From an uncultured Eubacteriales bacterium (GTDB lineage: Bacteria; Bacillota; Clostridia; Christensenellales; Aristaeellaceae): 33,701 bases of DNA. Position numbers and translations under genes: made by a program. Position 1 is the first letter of the stretch; each line of letters opens with the position of its first letter. A model generated the notes under the pieces. The model did no database searches. It worked only from the letters and a program-made list of their open reading frames with translations, and was not told where the DNA came from. Positions 7,152 to 14,247 of the stretch are shown piece after piece. Where the stretch lies: the NCBI GenBank assembly GCA_900315585.1, contig OMZP01000022.1, forward strand, positions 1-33,701. Reading direction: 5' to 3'.

Positions 7152-7661
7152 ATGAAAAAGCTACTGTCAATCCTGCTCGTTTCTATTTTCATCCTGAGTG
7201 TCGCATACGCCGAAGGGTTGGATTTTTCCAACATGACGGATGAAGAATTGGTCGCGATCTATCAGAACGCAGCCATGGAGATCAAAAGCCGTGGTCTTGT
7301 CGTTGGCGATGAAAGAACCTTGCGAGAAGGCAAGTATATTATCGGTAAGGATATCGCCGCCGGAACCTATACTGTTGCCTGTATCGGAACAGCGGGCGAA
7401 TCCTTCGGAGAGTCCTATGGTTCGCTGGGCGGTATGATGGACGCGCTCGATGACGAATCCGACACGAACTGGAGCGATTTATACGGATCTCTGGGCGGCA
7501 TGATGGGTGACTACCTGGACATGAGCCTAAGAATCCTCGGCGACTATGGCGATGTCCTCCGGGAATATAACATGAAGAACGGCGACAGCTTTAGTCTTAC
7601 CCTGGAAGAGGGTACCGCATTGGAAATCTCCAATGGCAGCTGCACCATCAAGGCAGAATAA
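7152..7661 (+). CDS. Secreted protein with an IGKDIAAGTYTV motif
   Basis: 169 residues. MKKLLSILLVSIFILSVAYA is a clean Sec signal peptide ending at residue 20. A short helical stretch (DEELVAIYQNAAMEI) leads into GKYIIGKDIAAGTYTVAC (residues 57-74), a pattern found in many small exported proteins of Gram-positive bacteria, usually written G-x-Y-x-V-G-x-D-I-P-A-G-T-Y; its function is unknown. An internal duplication of YGSLGGMM (residues about 91-98 and 113-120), each followed by an acidic stretch, interrupts the domain. AAGGAGG lies seven bases before the ATG. Co-transcribed with the membrane protein just upstream and followed by the terminator at 7677-7712. Confidence 0.78.
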   Translation: MKKLLSILLVSIFILSVAYAEGLDFSNMTDEELVAIYQNAAMEIKSRGLVVGDERTLREGKYIIGKDIAAGTYTVACIGTAGESFGESYGSLGGMMDALDDESDTNWSDLYGSLGGMMGDYLDMSLRILGDYGDVLREYNMKNGDSFSLTLEEGTALEISNGSCTIKAE

Positions 7662-7676
7662 CCTTCATATGATAAC

Positions 7677-7712
7677 AACGAGCGCCTTCCCTGCAACGGA
7701 ATGGCGCTCGTT
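7677..7712. terminator. Bidirectional intrinsic terminator
   Basis: AACGAGCGCC (7677-7686) and GGCGCTCGTT (7703-7712) form a perfect 10 bp stem with a 16-base loop, followed by TTCGTATT on the plus strand and GTTATC on the minus strand. It lies between convergent genes. Confidence 0.75.
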
Positions 7713-7725
7713 TCGTATTCAATTC

Positions 7726-8250
7726 TTATCTCCCGTACTTCTGCACGGTGTACATCTCCCCGAAGGTGTCCACGGTGGCCTTTTTGATCTTCTGCTCGGA
7801 CACGGGGCGATCCTGGAAGCCGGTGGGGGCGGCGGCGATGGCGTCCACCACGTCCATGCCCTCGGTCACCTTGCCGAAGGCGGCGTAGTCGCCGTCCAGG
7901 TGGGGCGCGTCGGCGTGCATGATGAAGAACTGGCTGCCCGCGGAGTTGGGCATCATGCTGCGGGCCATGGACAGCACGCCGCGGGTGTGGCGCAGGTTGT
8001 TCTGTCGGAAGCCGTTGCGGGCGAACTCGCCCTGGATGGAATAGCCGGGGCCGCCCATGCCGGTGCCCTTGGGGTCGCCGCCCTGGATCATGAAGCCGGG
8101 GATGACCCGGTGGAAGATCAGACCGTCGTAGAAGCCGGAGGCCACCAGGGTGACGAAGTTCGCCACGGTGTTCGGCGCGATCTCTGGATACAGCTCGGCC
8201 TTGATGATGCCGCCGTTTTCCATTTCGATGGTAACGATGGGATTGGACAT
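7726..8250 (-). CDS. Cyclophilin-type peptidyl-prolyl isomerase, cytoplasmic
   Basis: 174 residues covering one complete cyclophilin domain, which catalyses cis-trans isomerisation of Xaa-Pro bonds in folding proteins. Motifs: APNTVANFVTLV, FHRVIPGFMIQGGDP with the catalytic Arg48, SMARSMMPNSAGSQFFI, and LDGDYAAFGKV, where the Trp common in cyclosporin-sensitive enzymes is replaced. No signal peptide, so it acts in the cytoplasm. AGGAGG eight bases before 8250 fixes the start. It follows a membrane-anchored paralogue by 27 bases, so the two are probably one operon serving both sides of the membrane. Confidence 0.93.
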   Translation of the reverse strand: MSNPIVTIEMENGGIIKAELYPEIAPNTVANFVTLVASGFYDGLIFHRVIPGFMIQGGDPKGTGMGGPGYSIQGEFARNGFRQNNLRHTRGVLSMARSMMPNSAGSQFFIMHADAPHLDGDYAAFGKVTEGMDVVDAIAAAPTGFQDRPVSEQKIKKATVDTFGEMYTVQKYGR

Positions 8251-8277
8251 GATGTTTTCCTCCTGTGATATCAATGA

Positions 8278-8964
8278 TTATGGTTCGCGTTCAAGGGTTT
8301 CCGGGTCGCCATAGTCCGCCTCGAAGGTCTCCACGCGGATGGTGGCGATCACCTGGCGGGTGAGGGGCAGGTAGGTGCTGTCCGTGGCCTGGGAGCCGAT
8401 GGCGTCCAGAGTGTCCAGGCTGACCGCGTCGTTTGCGTCGATGCTGCCGAAGGCGGCGTAACGCCCGTCATACTCCGGATAGCTGCCCTGCATGATGAAG
8501 AATTGGCTCCCGGCGGTGTCGTAGCCGCTGGTCCGGGCCATGGAGATGGCCCCGCGCATGTGGGAGACGGTGTTCTGCGTAAAGCCGTTCTCGGCAAACT
8601 CCCCCTTGATGGCATAGCCGGGGTCGCCGGTGCCGTTGTTCTGGGGGTCGCCGCCCTGGATGAACACGCCCGCCACGATGCGGAAGAACTGCTGCCCGTC
8701 GTAGAAGCCCCGGTTGGCCAGCTTGATGAAGTTCGCCACGGTGTTGGGGGCCATATCCGGGTAGAGGGTGAAGCGCATTTGGCTGCCGTCGGACATCGTG
8801 ATGGTGGCCACGGGGTTCGGCACGACCTCCTCTTGCTCCTTTGGCCCGCCCAGATTCAGCAGCAGGATGATCGCCACGGCCAGCGCCACGCCGCCCAGCG
8901 CGGCCAGAACCGCCACGCGCCTCCAGTCGCTGAAAAATCCGCCCTTGCGTCTGCGGGTTGCCAT
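8278..8964 (-). CDS. Membrane-anchored cyclophilin-type peptidyl-prolyl isomerase
   Basis: 228 residues. A basic N-terminus (RRRKGGFFSDWRR) precedes one transmembrane helix (about 17-38) with no cleavage site, then an external cyclophilin domain (about 50-222) with APNTVANFIKLA, FFRIVAGVFIQGGDPQ (catalytic Arg), SMARTSGYDTAGSQFFI and DGRYAAFGSI. It should assist folding of exported proteins at the outer face. Compared with the downstream paralogue it has an extra segment near DANDAVSLDTLDAIGSQ. GGAGG lies nine bases before the start. First gene of the pair. Confidence 0.92.
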   Translation of the reverse strand: MATRRRKGGFFSDWRRVAVLAALGGVALAVAIILLLNLGGPKEQEEVVPNPVATITMSDGSQMRFTLYPDMAPNTVANFIKLANRGFYDGQQFFRIVAGVFIQGGDPQNNGTGDPGYAIKGEFAENGFTQNTVSHMRGAISMARTSGYDTAGSQFFIMQGSYPEYDGRYAAFGSIDANDAVSLDTLDAIGSQATDSTYLPLTRQVIATIRVETFEADYGDPETLEREP

Positions 8965-8990
8965 GGCCGTTCGCCTCCGAAATTCAGTTT

Positions 8991-9021
8991 ACGGACGCCA
9001 TGAATGGCGTCCCTGCGGGGA
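8991..9021. repeat. Partial copy of the GGACGCCAT palindromic repeat
   Basis: GGACGCCAT (8993-9001) and ATGGCGTCC (9004-9012) form a 9 bp hairpin like the one nested at 301-352. It abuts a family-1 repeat at 9022. Confidence 0.6.
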
Positions 9022-9138
9022 ACAATCCCTCCGGCGCTGAAGCGCCACCTCCCTTTACACAAGGGAGGCTTTGTAAAGGCGTCCTTGGCTCCCCTGTGCA
9101 AGGGGAGCTGTCACGCTCAAGCGTGACTGAGGGGTTGT
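9022..9138. repeat. Family-1 palindromic repeat, copy A
   Basis: About 117 bp bounded by ACAATCCCTC and GAGGGGTTGT (9 of 10 inverted match), with internal hairpins CCTCCCTT/AAGGGAGG, GCTCCCC/GGGGAGC and GTCACGC/GCGTGAC. It ends five bases after the hemZ stop codon and may act as its terminator. Related copies are at 16647-16760 and 17133-17560. Confidence 0.8.
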
Positions 9139-9143
9139 CGTGA

Positions 9144-10619
9144 TTATCGGGGATTGCCGGGTTTGAGCGAGAAGATAACTTCGCGTTTCCGCTCAACCAT
9201 CTCGTCCACCCGCGCGATGTACTCTTCGATGTTGCGCACGTTGGGCGCGCGCTCGATGCGCAGGTCCCGGTCCTTCGGGTCAAAGAGCCACTTGGTGATG
9301 GCCCCCGCGCCCAGCGCCAGCACGCTGACGGTCTCCTCCATGTTGCCGATGTTGTACAGGCAGGCCTTGCCGGGCCTGGCATAGCCCACGTTCTCCAGAT
9401 TCCCGGCCATGTACTTCTGCCGGTACAGGTAGTAGGGCCGCCAGCCGCCGTCCATCAGCCGCCTGCGGGCCAGGTCGATCATCTCCCCGGCGCCCTCCCG
9501 GCTCACCTGGCCGTAGCCGTTCCCGGCCACCACCAGGCTCTCATGCAGCTTGCTGGACCGCTTGATGGCCAGGGAATGCACCGTCACGCTGTCCGGCGCG
9601 AGGCCCTCGATCACGTCCAGCGTGTGCTCGAAGTCCGCGAGGTCCTCCCCCGGCAGCGCCGCGATGATGTCCATGTTGATGTCGTCGAAGCCCAGGGAGC
9701 GGGCCAGCTCGTAGGCCGCGATCGTCTCCGCGCCGGTGTGGGCGCGGCCGATGCGCCGAAGGGTCGCGTCGCTGAAGGTCTGGGGGTTCACGGAGATCCG
9801 GCCCACCCCGTGGTCCTTCAGCATCCGCAGCTTCTCCCCGTCGATGGTGTCGGGCCGCCCGGCCTCCACCGTCCACTCCACGGCCCCCGGAAAGGCGTCC
9901 TGGGCTGCGGCCAGGATGCGCTCCAAATCGCCGCAGGGGATGGCCGTGGGCGTGCCGCCGCCGATGTACCCGGCCCGCAGGCCGAGCCCCTTCTCCGCCA
10001 TCAATTCCTTGCACAGCGCGATCTCCCGCAGCACCGCTTCCACGTAGGGCGCGACCATTTTGCCGTTGCCGATCTCCCCCGCCGAAAACGAGCAGTAGGA
10101 GCAGCGGGTTTTGCAGAAGGGGATGCCGATGTACAGGTCGAATTGATCCGGCGAAGCCTCGCGGATGCCCGATTGCATCTTCGCGATCTCCCCCAGCAGC
10201 GCCGCCTTCTCCGGGCTCACGTCGTAGGCCGACTGCACGTGCGCCACGGCCTCATCCAGCGAAAGCCCCGCCTCCATGCCCTCGTACAAAAGGCGCGTGG
10301 GGCGGATGCCGGTGAGGCTGCCCCAGGGGGGCCGCATCCCGGTCAATTCCTTGAGCAGGTTGTACAGCGCCAGCTTCACCTGCCGCTTGCGCAGCCGCTT
10401 GACCTCCAGCGCCGAAGCGGACACCGCCGCCTCGCTCAGCCTGCAGGTCTTCCCCTGGGAGCTCCAAGCGTCCGTCCACAGGCCGCCCGCGTCGGTAAAG
10501 CGGTGCTCGAACACCGTCTCGCCCTCGGTGAGGCTCACCTGCACGTCCCCATAAAACAGCCGCAGCACGTCGCCCAGGTCGGAGAAGAACTGCGGCGCGT
10601 CGGTGATCAGCCGGATCAT
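9144..10619 (-). CDS. hemZ: Radical-SAM coproporphyrinogen dehydrogenase-like protein HemZ
   Basis: 491 residues, the usual HemZ length. The family is a HemN relative of Firmicutes; members are named for oxygen-independent oxidation of coproporphyrinogen III, but many lack direct proof. Residues 1-155 are the HemZ-specific N-terminal part with the family block GSLTGIRPTRL (100-110). The radical-SAM core begins with YIGIPFCKTRCSYCSF, whose Cys169, Cys173 and Cys176 bind the [4Fe-4S] cluster, followed by GYIGGGTPTAI (218-227) for SAM and the strand IDxRRIS-like GVGRISVNPQTFSD. The C-terminal part has YYLYRQKYMAGNLENVGYA, characteristic of HemZ. The ATG overlaps the stop of the MBL-fold gene by four bases (ATGA). 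Last gene of the recJ-relA-dtd-MBL-hemZ run. Confidence 0.92.
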   Translation of the reverse strand: MIRLITDAPQFFSDLGDVLRLFYGDVQVSLTEGETVFEHRFTDAGGLWTDAWSSQGKTCRLSEAAVSASALEVKRLRKRQVKLALYNLLKELTGMRPPWGSLTGIRPTRLLYEGMEAGLSLDEAVAHVQSAYDVSPEKAALLGEIAKMQSGIREASPDQFDLYIGIPFCKTRCSYCSFSAGEIGNGKMVAPYVEAVLREIALCKELMAEKGLGLRAGYIGGGTPTAIPCGDLERILAAAQDAFPGAVEWTVEAGRPDTIDGEKLRMLKDHGVGRISVNPQTFSDATLRRIGRAHTGAETIAAYELARSLGFDDINMDIIAALPGEDLADFEHTLDVIEGLAPDSVTVHSLAIKRSSKLHESLVVAGNGYGQVSREGAGEMIDLARRRLMDGGWRPYYLYRQKYMAGNLENVGYARPGKACLYNIGNMEETVSVLALGAGAITKWLFDPKDRDLRIERAPNVRNIEEYIARVDEMVERKREVIFSLKPGNPR

Positions 10620-11233
10620 AGCCGATACCTCGCCCGCTCCCGCGCGATGGTGGTGGGACCGCCGTGGCCCGGCCAGACCCGGGTCTCCCCGGGCAGCGCG
10701 AACAGCGCCTTCAGCGAGGAAAGCATCTGCCGGGGATCGCCGCCATGCAGGTCCACGCGGCCGTAGCCCGCCTCAAACAGCGTGTCGCCGCTGAACAGCT
10801 CACCCTCGTCCTCAAGGTACAGGCACACGGAGCCCCGGGAGTGCCCCGGCGTGTGCAGCACCGCGAAGTCGAGCCCGCAGGCGCTGAACCGCTCGCCCAG
10901 TGCCTCCGCCTTGAGCCCCCGCGGCGGGGGCAGGCGGCTGGCGGCGACATCGTAGGCGCTCTTGTCCATGTCAAAGAGCATCTCCGCGTCCATCGGATGG
11001 ATGTAGGCCGCGGCTCCGGTAGCCTCGGTCAGCGGCTGCACGCCCAGGATGTGGTCGAAGTGGCCGTGGGTCAGCAGGATCGCCCCCAGCTTCTTCCCGG
11101 ACAGGGCCGCCCGCAGGCGCTCCAGATCGTCGCCGGGATCGATCAGCACGCAGTCCTCCCGGCCCTCCCGCCAGATGAGATAGGCGTTGGCCTGGTAGGA
11201 CCCGCAGGGAATCGCCGCTATCTTTACGCTCAT
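10616..11233 (-). CDS. MBL-fold metallohydrolase (glyoxalase II-like)
   Basis: 205 residues of metallo-beta-lactamase fold. THGHFDH (55-61) gives the first metal ligands; downstream HTPGHSRGSVCLY, SGDTLFEAGYGRVDLHGG and VWPGHGG supply the remaining His/Asp ligands, so a binuclear zinc or iron site should be intact. The closest known members are small hydroxyacylglutathione-hydrolase-like proteins of Firmicutes (YqgX type) whose substrate is uncertain. The start at 11233 has GGAGG five bases before it; an ATG at 11245 is part of that ribosome site. Translationally coupled to hemZ by the ATGA overlap, and 77 bases downstream of dtd. Confidence 0.9.
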   Translation of the reverse strand: MSVKIAAIPCGSYQANAYLIWREGREDCVLIDPGDDLERLRAALSGKKLGAILLTHGHFDHILGVQPLTEATGAAAYIHPMDAEMLFDMDKSAYDVAASRLPPPRGLKAEALGERFSACGLDFAVLHTPGHSRGSVCLYLEDEGELFSGDTLFEAGYGRVDLHGGDPRQMLSSLKALFALPGETRVWPGHGGPTTIARERARYRL

Positions 11234-11310
11234 AATGTCCTCCATCTGAGAGTGTGGGCCTCAAATCGGGAATGAAGCGTCCGCTATCCTCATTCTACAT
11301 CTGCCAATTT

Positions 11311-11760
11311 CTAAAACGTCTTTCGGCTGTCCAGCAAAATGGTCACCGGGCCGTCGTTCAAAAGGTCCACCTTCATGTGGGTGCGGAAGCGGCCCGTCTC
11401 CACATGGATGCCCTTCGCCTCGATGATGGCCTTCACCACCTCGCACAGCGGCTCGGCCACCTCGGGCCTCGCGGCCTGGATGAAGTCCGGCCTGCGACCC
11501 TTCCTGGCGTCCGCCAGCAGCGTGAACTGGCTCACCAGCAAGACGCTGCCGCCCACGTCCTTCAGCGACAGGTTCATCTTGTCGTTTTCGTCCTCGAACA
11601 CCCGCAGCCCCGCGATCTTCTCCGCGCAGTAGCGGGCGTCGGCCTCGGTGTCGCCCTCCTGGGCGCCCACCAGCACCATGAAGCCGTCTTCGATCTTCCC
11701 CACCGTCTCCCCGTCCACGGTGACGGAGGCATGGGTCACTTTTTGAATCACACAGCGCAT
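11311..11760 (-). CDS. dtd: D-aminoacyl-tRNA deacylase
   Basis: 149 residues, full length. Removes D-amino acids (and glycine from tRNA-Ala) mischarged on tRNAs. The two signature motifs are present: SQFTL (77-81), holding the catalytic Thr80, and NDGPVT (135-140), the cross-subunit Gly-cisPro motif that excludes L-residues. [15 protein letters not shown] and [13 protein letters not shown] are also typical. AAGGAGG lies seven bases upstream of the ATG. The relA-dtd-MBL-hemZ order matches many Clostridia; here a palindromic repeat has been inserted between relA and dtd. Confidence 0.96.
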   Translation of the reverse strand: MRCVIQKVTHASVTVDGETVGKIEDGFMVLVGAQEGDTEADARYCAEKIAGLRVFEDENDKMNLSLKDVGGSVLLVSQFTLLADARKGRRPDFIQAARPEVAEPLCEVVKAIIEAKGIHVETGRFRTHMKVDLLNDGPVTILLDSRKTF

Positions 11761-11845
11761 CTCATTTCCTCCTTATACCAGAGTGTGTGTCTAAAATCCC
11801 TGAAGTGCATTTTCGGCGTCTCCCGGGATTTAGAAACATACCCTG

Positions 11846-11993
11846 GCCTTCCCCCTTTGGGGAAGGTGGCCGAGCAGGCAACCGGTTGCCGTCGCGAGGT
11901 CGGATGAGGTCGAGCGCGCACTGGCCTGGGCTCTGCGAATCCGACCTCATCCGTCATTTGCTCCGCAAATGCCACCTTCCCCAAAGGGGAAGG
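11846..11993. repeat. Family-2 palindromic repeat between relA and dtd
   Basis: GCCTTCCCC...GGGGAAGGTGGC at the left and GCCACCTTCCCC...GGGGAAGGC at the right are inverted ends of a 148 bp element, each end itself a hairpin. Inner arms GGTCGGATGAGGTC and GACCTCATCCG also pair. A diverged copy starts at 33435. It fills most of the 245 bp relA-dtd gap and would be transcribed. Confidence 0.75.
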
Positions 11994-12005
11994 CTTTTGG
12001 GGAAG

Positions 12006-14204
12006 TCACCCGTTTACCCGGCTGACCTCCAGTATATCCGGCCACTTGTTCAGCTCGCGGATGATCTTCGCCAGCTGCTGGGTGGACTTGATGACCAGGG
12101 AGATGTTGAACAGGAAGGTGCTGTCCTTGAGGGTATGGGCCGAGATGGCGCTCACGGGCACCTCCATGGACGCGAACAACACGCTCAGCTCCGCCAGCAA
12201 TCCCGTGCGGTTGTAGCACACGATGCGGATCTCCGCCTCGTAGGTGGCGGAGGAATCCTTCTCCTCCCATTCCACCTCGATCAGGCGATCCTGCTCCACG
12301 CCGGGGTCCTTCAAACTCAGGCAGTCGGCCCGGTGCACGGACACGCCGCGCCCGCGGGTCACATAGCCGATGATCTTGTCCCCCGGCAGCGGTGAGCAGC
12401 ACTTGGCGAAGCGCACCAGCATGCCGCTCTCGCCCTTCACCACCACGCCGCCGGAGCTGCTGCTGCCGGTGCGCCGCGGGGGCTCCTCCGGCCTGGCTTC
12501 CGAAAGGGGCGGGGCCGTCTCCTCCGGCTTCTGGGTCTTCTTGTATTCGTCGATCAGCCGGTTCAGCACCTGCACGGTGCTCAGCCCGCCGAAGCCCACC
12601 ATGGCGCACACGTCGTCATAGCTCTGCACGGAGTATCGCTTGTACAGCGTCTCCACCAATTCGGGCTTGGACAGCTGGGACATGCTGTAGCCCAGGCGCT
12701 TGGCCTCCCGCTCCAGCAGCTCCCGGCCGTGCTCGATGTTCTCCTCCCGCTGCTCCTTTTTCAGCCAGGCGCGGATCTTGGCCTTGGCCTCGCTGGTCTT
12801 GACGATGTTCAGCCAGTCGCGGCTGGGCCCGTGGGAGGAGGACGAGGTCATGACCTCCACGAAGTCGCCGGTCTCCAGCTGGTGGGCCAGCGGCACGATC
12901 CGCCCGTTCACCTTCGCGCCGATGCAGCGATTGCCCACGGCGCTGTGGATGCGATAGGCGAAGTCCAGCGGCGTCGCGCCCCGGGGCAGCGACACCACGT
13001 CGCCCCTGGGCGTGAACACGAACACCTCGTCGGCAAACAGGTCGAATTTGAGCAGCTCGCTAAAATCGCCGGGGTCCTTGGCGTCGCCCTGCCAGTCCAG
13101 GATGCGCCGCAGCCAGCTGAGCTTGTTGTCCAGCTCGTCCACGGCCTTGCCCTCTTTGTAGCGCCAGTGGGCCGCGATGCCGTATTCCGCGGTGCGGTGC
13201 ATCTCGAAGGTACGGATCTGCACCTCAAAGGGCCGGCCCTGGTTCACCACGGTGGTGTGCAGGGACTGGTACATGTTGGCCTTGGGCATGCTGATGTAGT
13301 CCTTGAACCGACCGGGCACCTGGGGCCAGATGGTGTGCACGATGCCCAGGGCGAAGTAGCAGTCCTGCTTGGTATTCACCAGCACGCGCACGGCGATCAG
13401 GTCCATGATCTGGTCGAAGGACTTGTTCTGGCTCTTCATCTTCTTATAGATGGAGTAGAAGTGTTTCGGCCGGCCGTCGATCTCGCACTTGATGCCCGCC
13501 TCGCTGAGCCGGGCCTTGAGCTCCTGGGTCACCTGGCCGATCAGCTGCTCCCGCTCCTCCCGCTTCATGCCCACCAGGCGCACCAGCTCATAGTAGCCCT
13601 CCGGGTCGATGTAGCGCAGGCTCAGGTCCTCCAGCTCCCACTTCACGGTGTACACGCCCAGCCGGTGGGCCAGCGGCGCGTAGATGTCCAGCGTCTCCCG
13701 GGCGATGGGCACCTGCCGCTCCGGCTTCTGATATTTCAGCGTGCGCATGTTGTGCAGCCGGTCCGCCAGCTTGATCAACACCACGCGGATGTCCTTGGCC
13801 ATGGCCAGGAACATCTTGCGCAGGGTCTCGGCCTGGGCCTCCTCCCGGTTGGCGAAGTTCAGCTGGCTCAGCTTGGTTACGCCGTCCACCAGCACGGCCA
13901 CCTCGTCGCCGAACATCCCCCGGATGCCCTCCAGGGTGCAGCCCTCCACGTCCTCCACGCAGTCGTGGAGCAGGCCCGCGGCGATGGTGGTGGCGTCCAG
14001 CATCAGGTCCGTCAGAATCACGGCCACGGCCACCGGATGGCTGAAATAGGGGTCGCCGGACTTGCGCACCTGGTTGGCGTGGGCCTTTTCGGCGTATTCA
14101 TAGGCCCGCTGCACCAGGCTCATGTCATCTTCCGGATGATATTTGCTGATGCGCGCAATCAACTCCTCCGCGCTGATATACGGGCGCAGATTGGTCTCAG
14201 ACAT
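12006..14204 (-). CDS. relA: Bifunctional (p)ppGpp synthetase/hydrolase (long RSH)
   Basis: 732 residues with the full RSH layout. The hydrolase HD domain (about 28-180) retains FSHPVAVA, GLLHDCVEDV (His80-Asp81, Glu84-Asp85), VDGVTKL and KLADRLHNMRTL, so it should degrade (p)ppGpp. The synthetase domain (about 235-350) has HFYSIYKKM, DLIAVRVLV, the G-loop GRFKDYISMPKANMYQSLHT (298-317) and EVQIRTFEMH. The TGS domain (about 392-452) begins DEVFVFTPRGDV, and an ACT/RRM domain closes the protein (about 660-732). Both active sites look complete, as expected for the single Rel of Firmicutes that makes the alarmone on starved ribosomes. AGGAGG eight bases before the ATG. It lies 43 bases after recJ, probably in the same transcript. 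Confidence 0.97.
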   Translation of the reverse strand: MSETNLRPYISAEELIARISKYHPEDDMSLVQRAYEYAEKAHANQVRKSGDPYFSHPVAVAVILTDLMLDATTIAAGLLHDCVEDVEGCTLEGIRGMFGDEVAVLVDGVTKLSQLNFANREEAQAETLRKMFLAMAKDIRVVLIKLADRLHNMRTLKYQKPERQVPIARETLDIYAPLAHRLGVYTVKWELEDLSLRYIDPEGYYELVRLVGMKREEREQLIGQVTQELKARLSEAGIKCEIDGRPKHFYSIYKKMKSQNKSFDQIMDLIAVRVLVNTKQDCYFALGIVHTIWPQVPGRFKDYISMPKANMYQSLHTTVVNQGRPFEVQIRTFEMHRTAEYGIAAHWRYKEGKAVDELDNKLSWLRRILDWQGDAKDPGDFSELLKFDLFADEVFVFTPRGDVVSLPRGATPLDFAYRIHSAVGNRCIGAKVNGRIVPLAHQLETGDFVEVMTSSSSHGPSRDWLNIVKTSEAKAKIRAWLKKEQREENIEHGRELLEREAKRLGYSMSQLSKPELVETLYKRYSVQSYDDVCAMVGFGGLSTVQVLNRLIDEYKKTQKPEETAPPLSEARPEEPPRRTGSSSSGGVVVKGESGMLVRFAKCCSPLPGDKIIGYVTRGRGVSVHRADCLSLKDPGVEQDRLIEVEWEEKDSSATYEAEIRIVCYNRTGLLAELSVLFASMEVPVSAISAHTLKDSTFLFNISLVIKSTQQLAKIIRELNKWPDILEVSRVNG

Positions 14205-14247
14205 GTGCGAGCCTCCTTTCGTTTTGTGGTGGAGGGAAAACCTTTCC

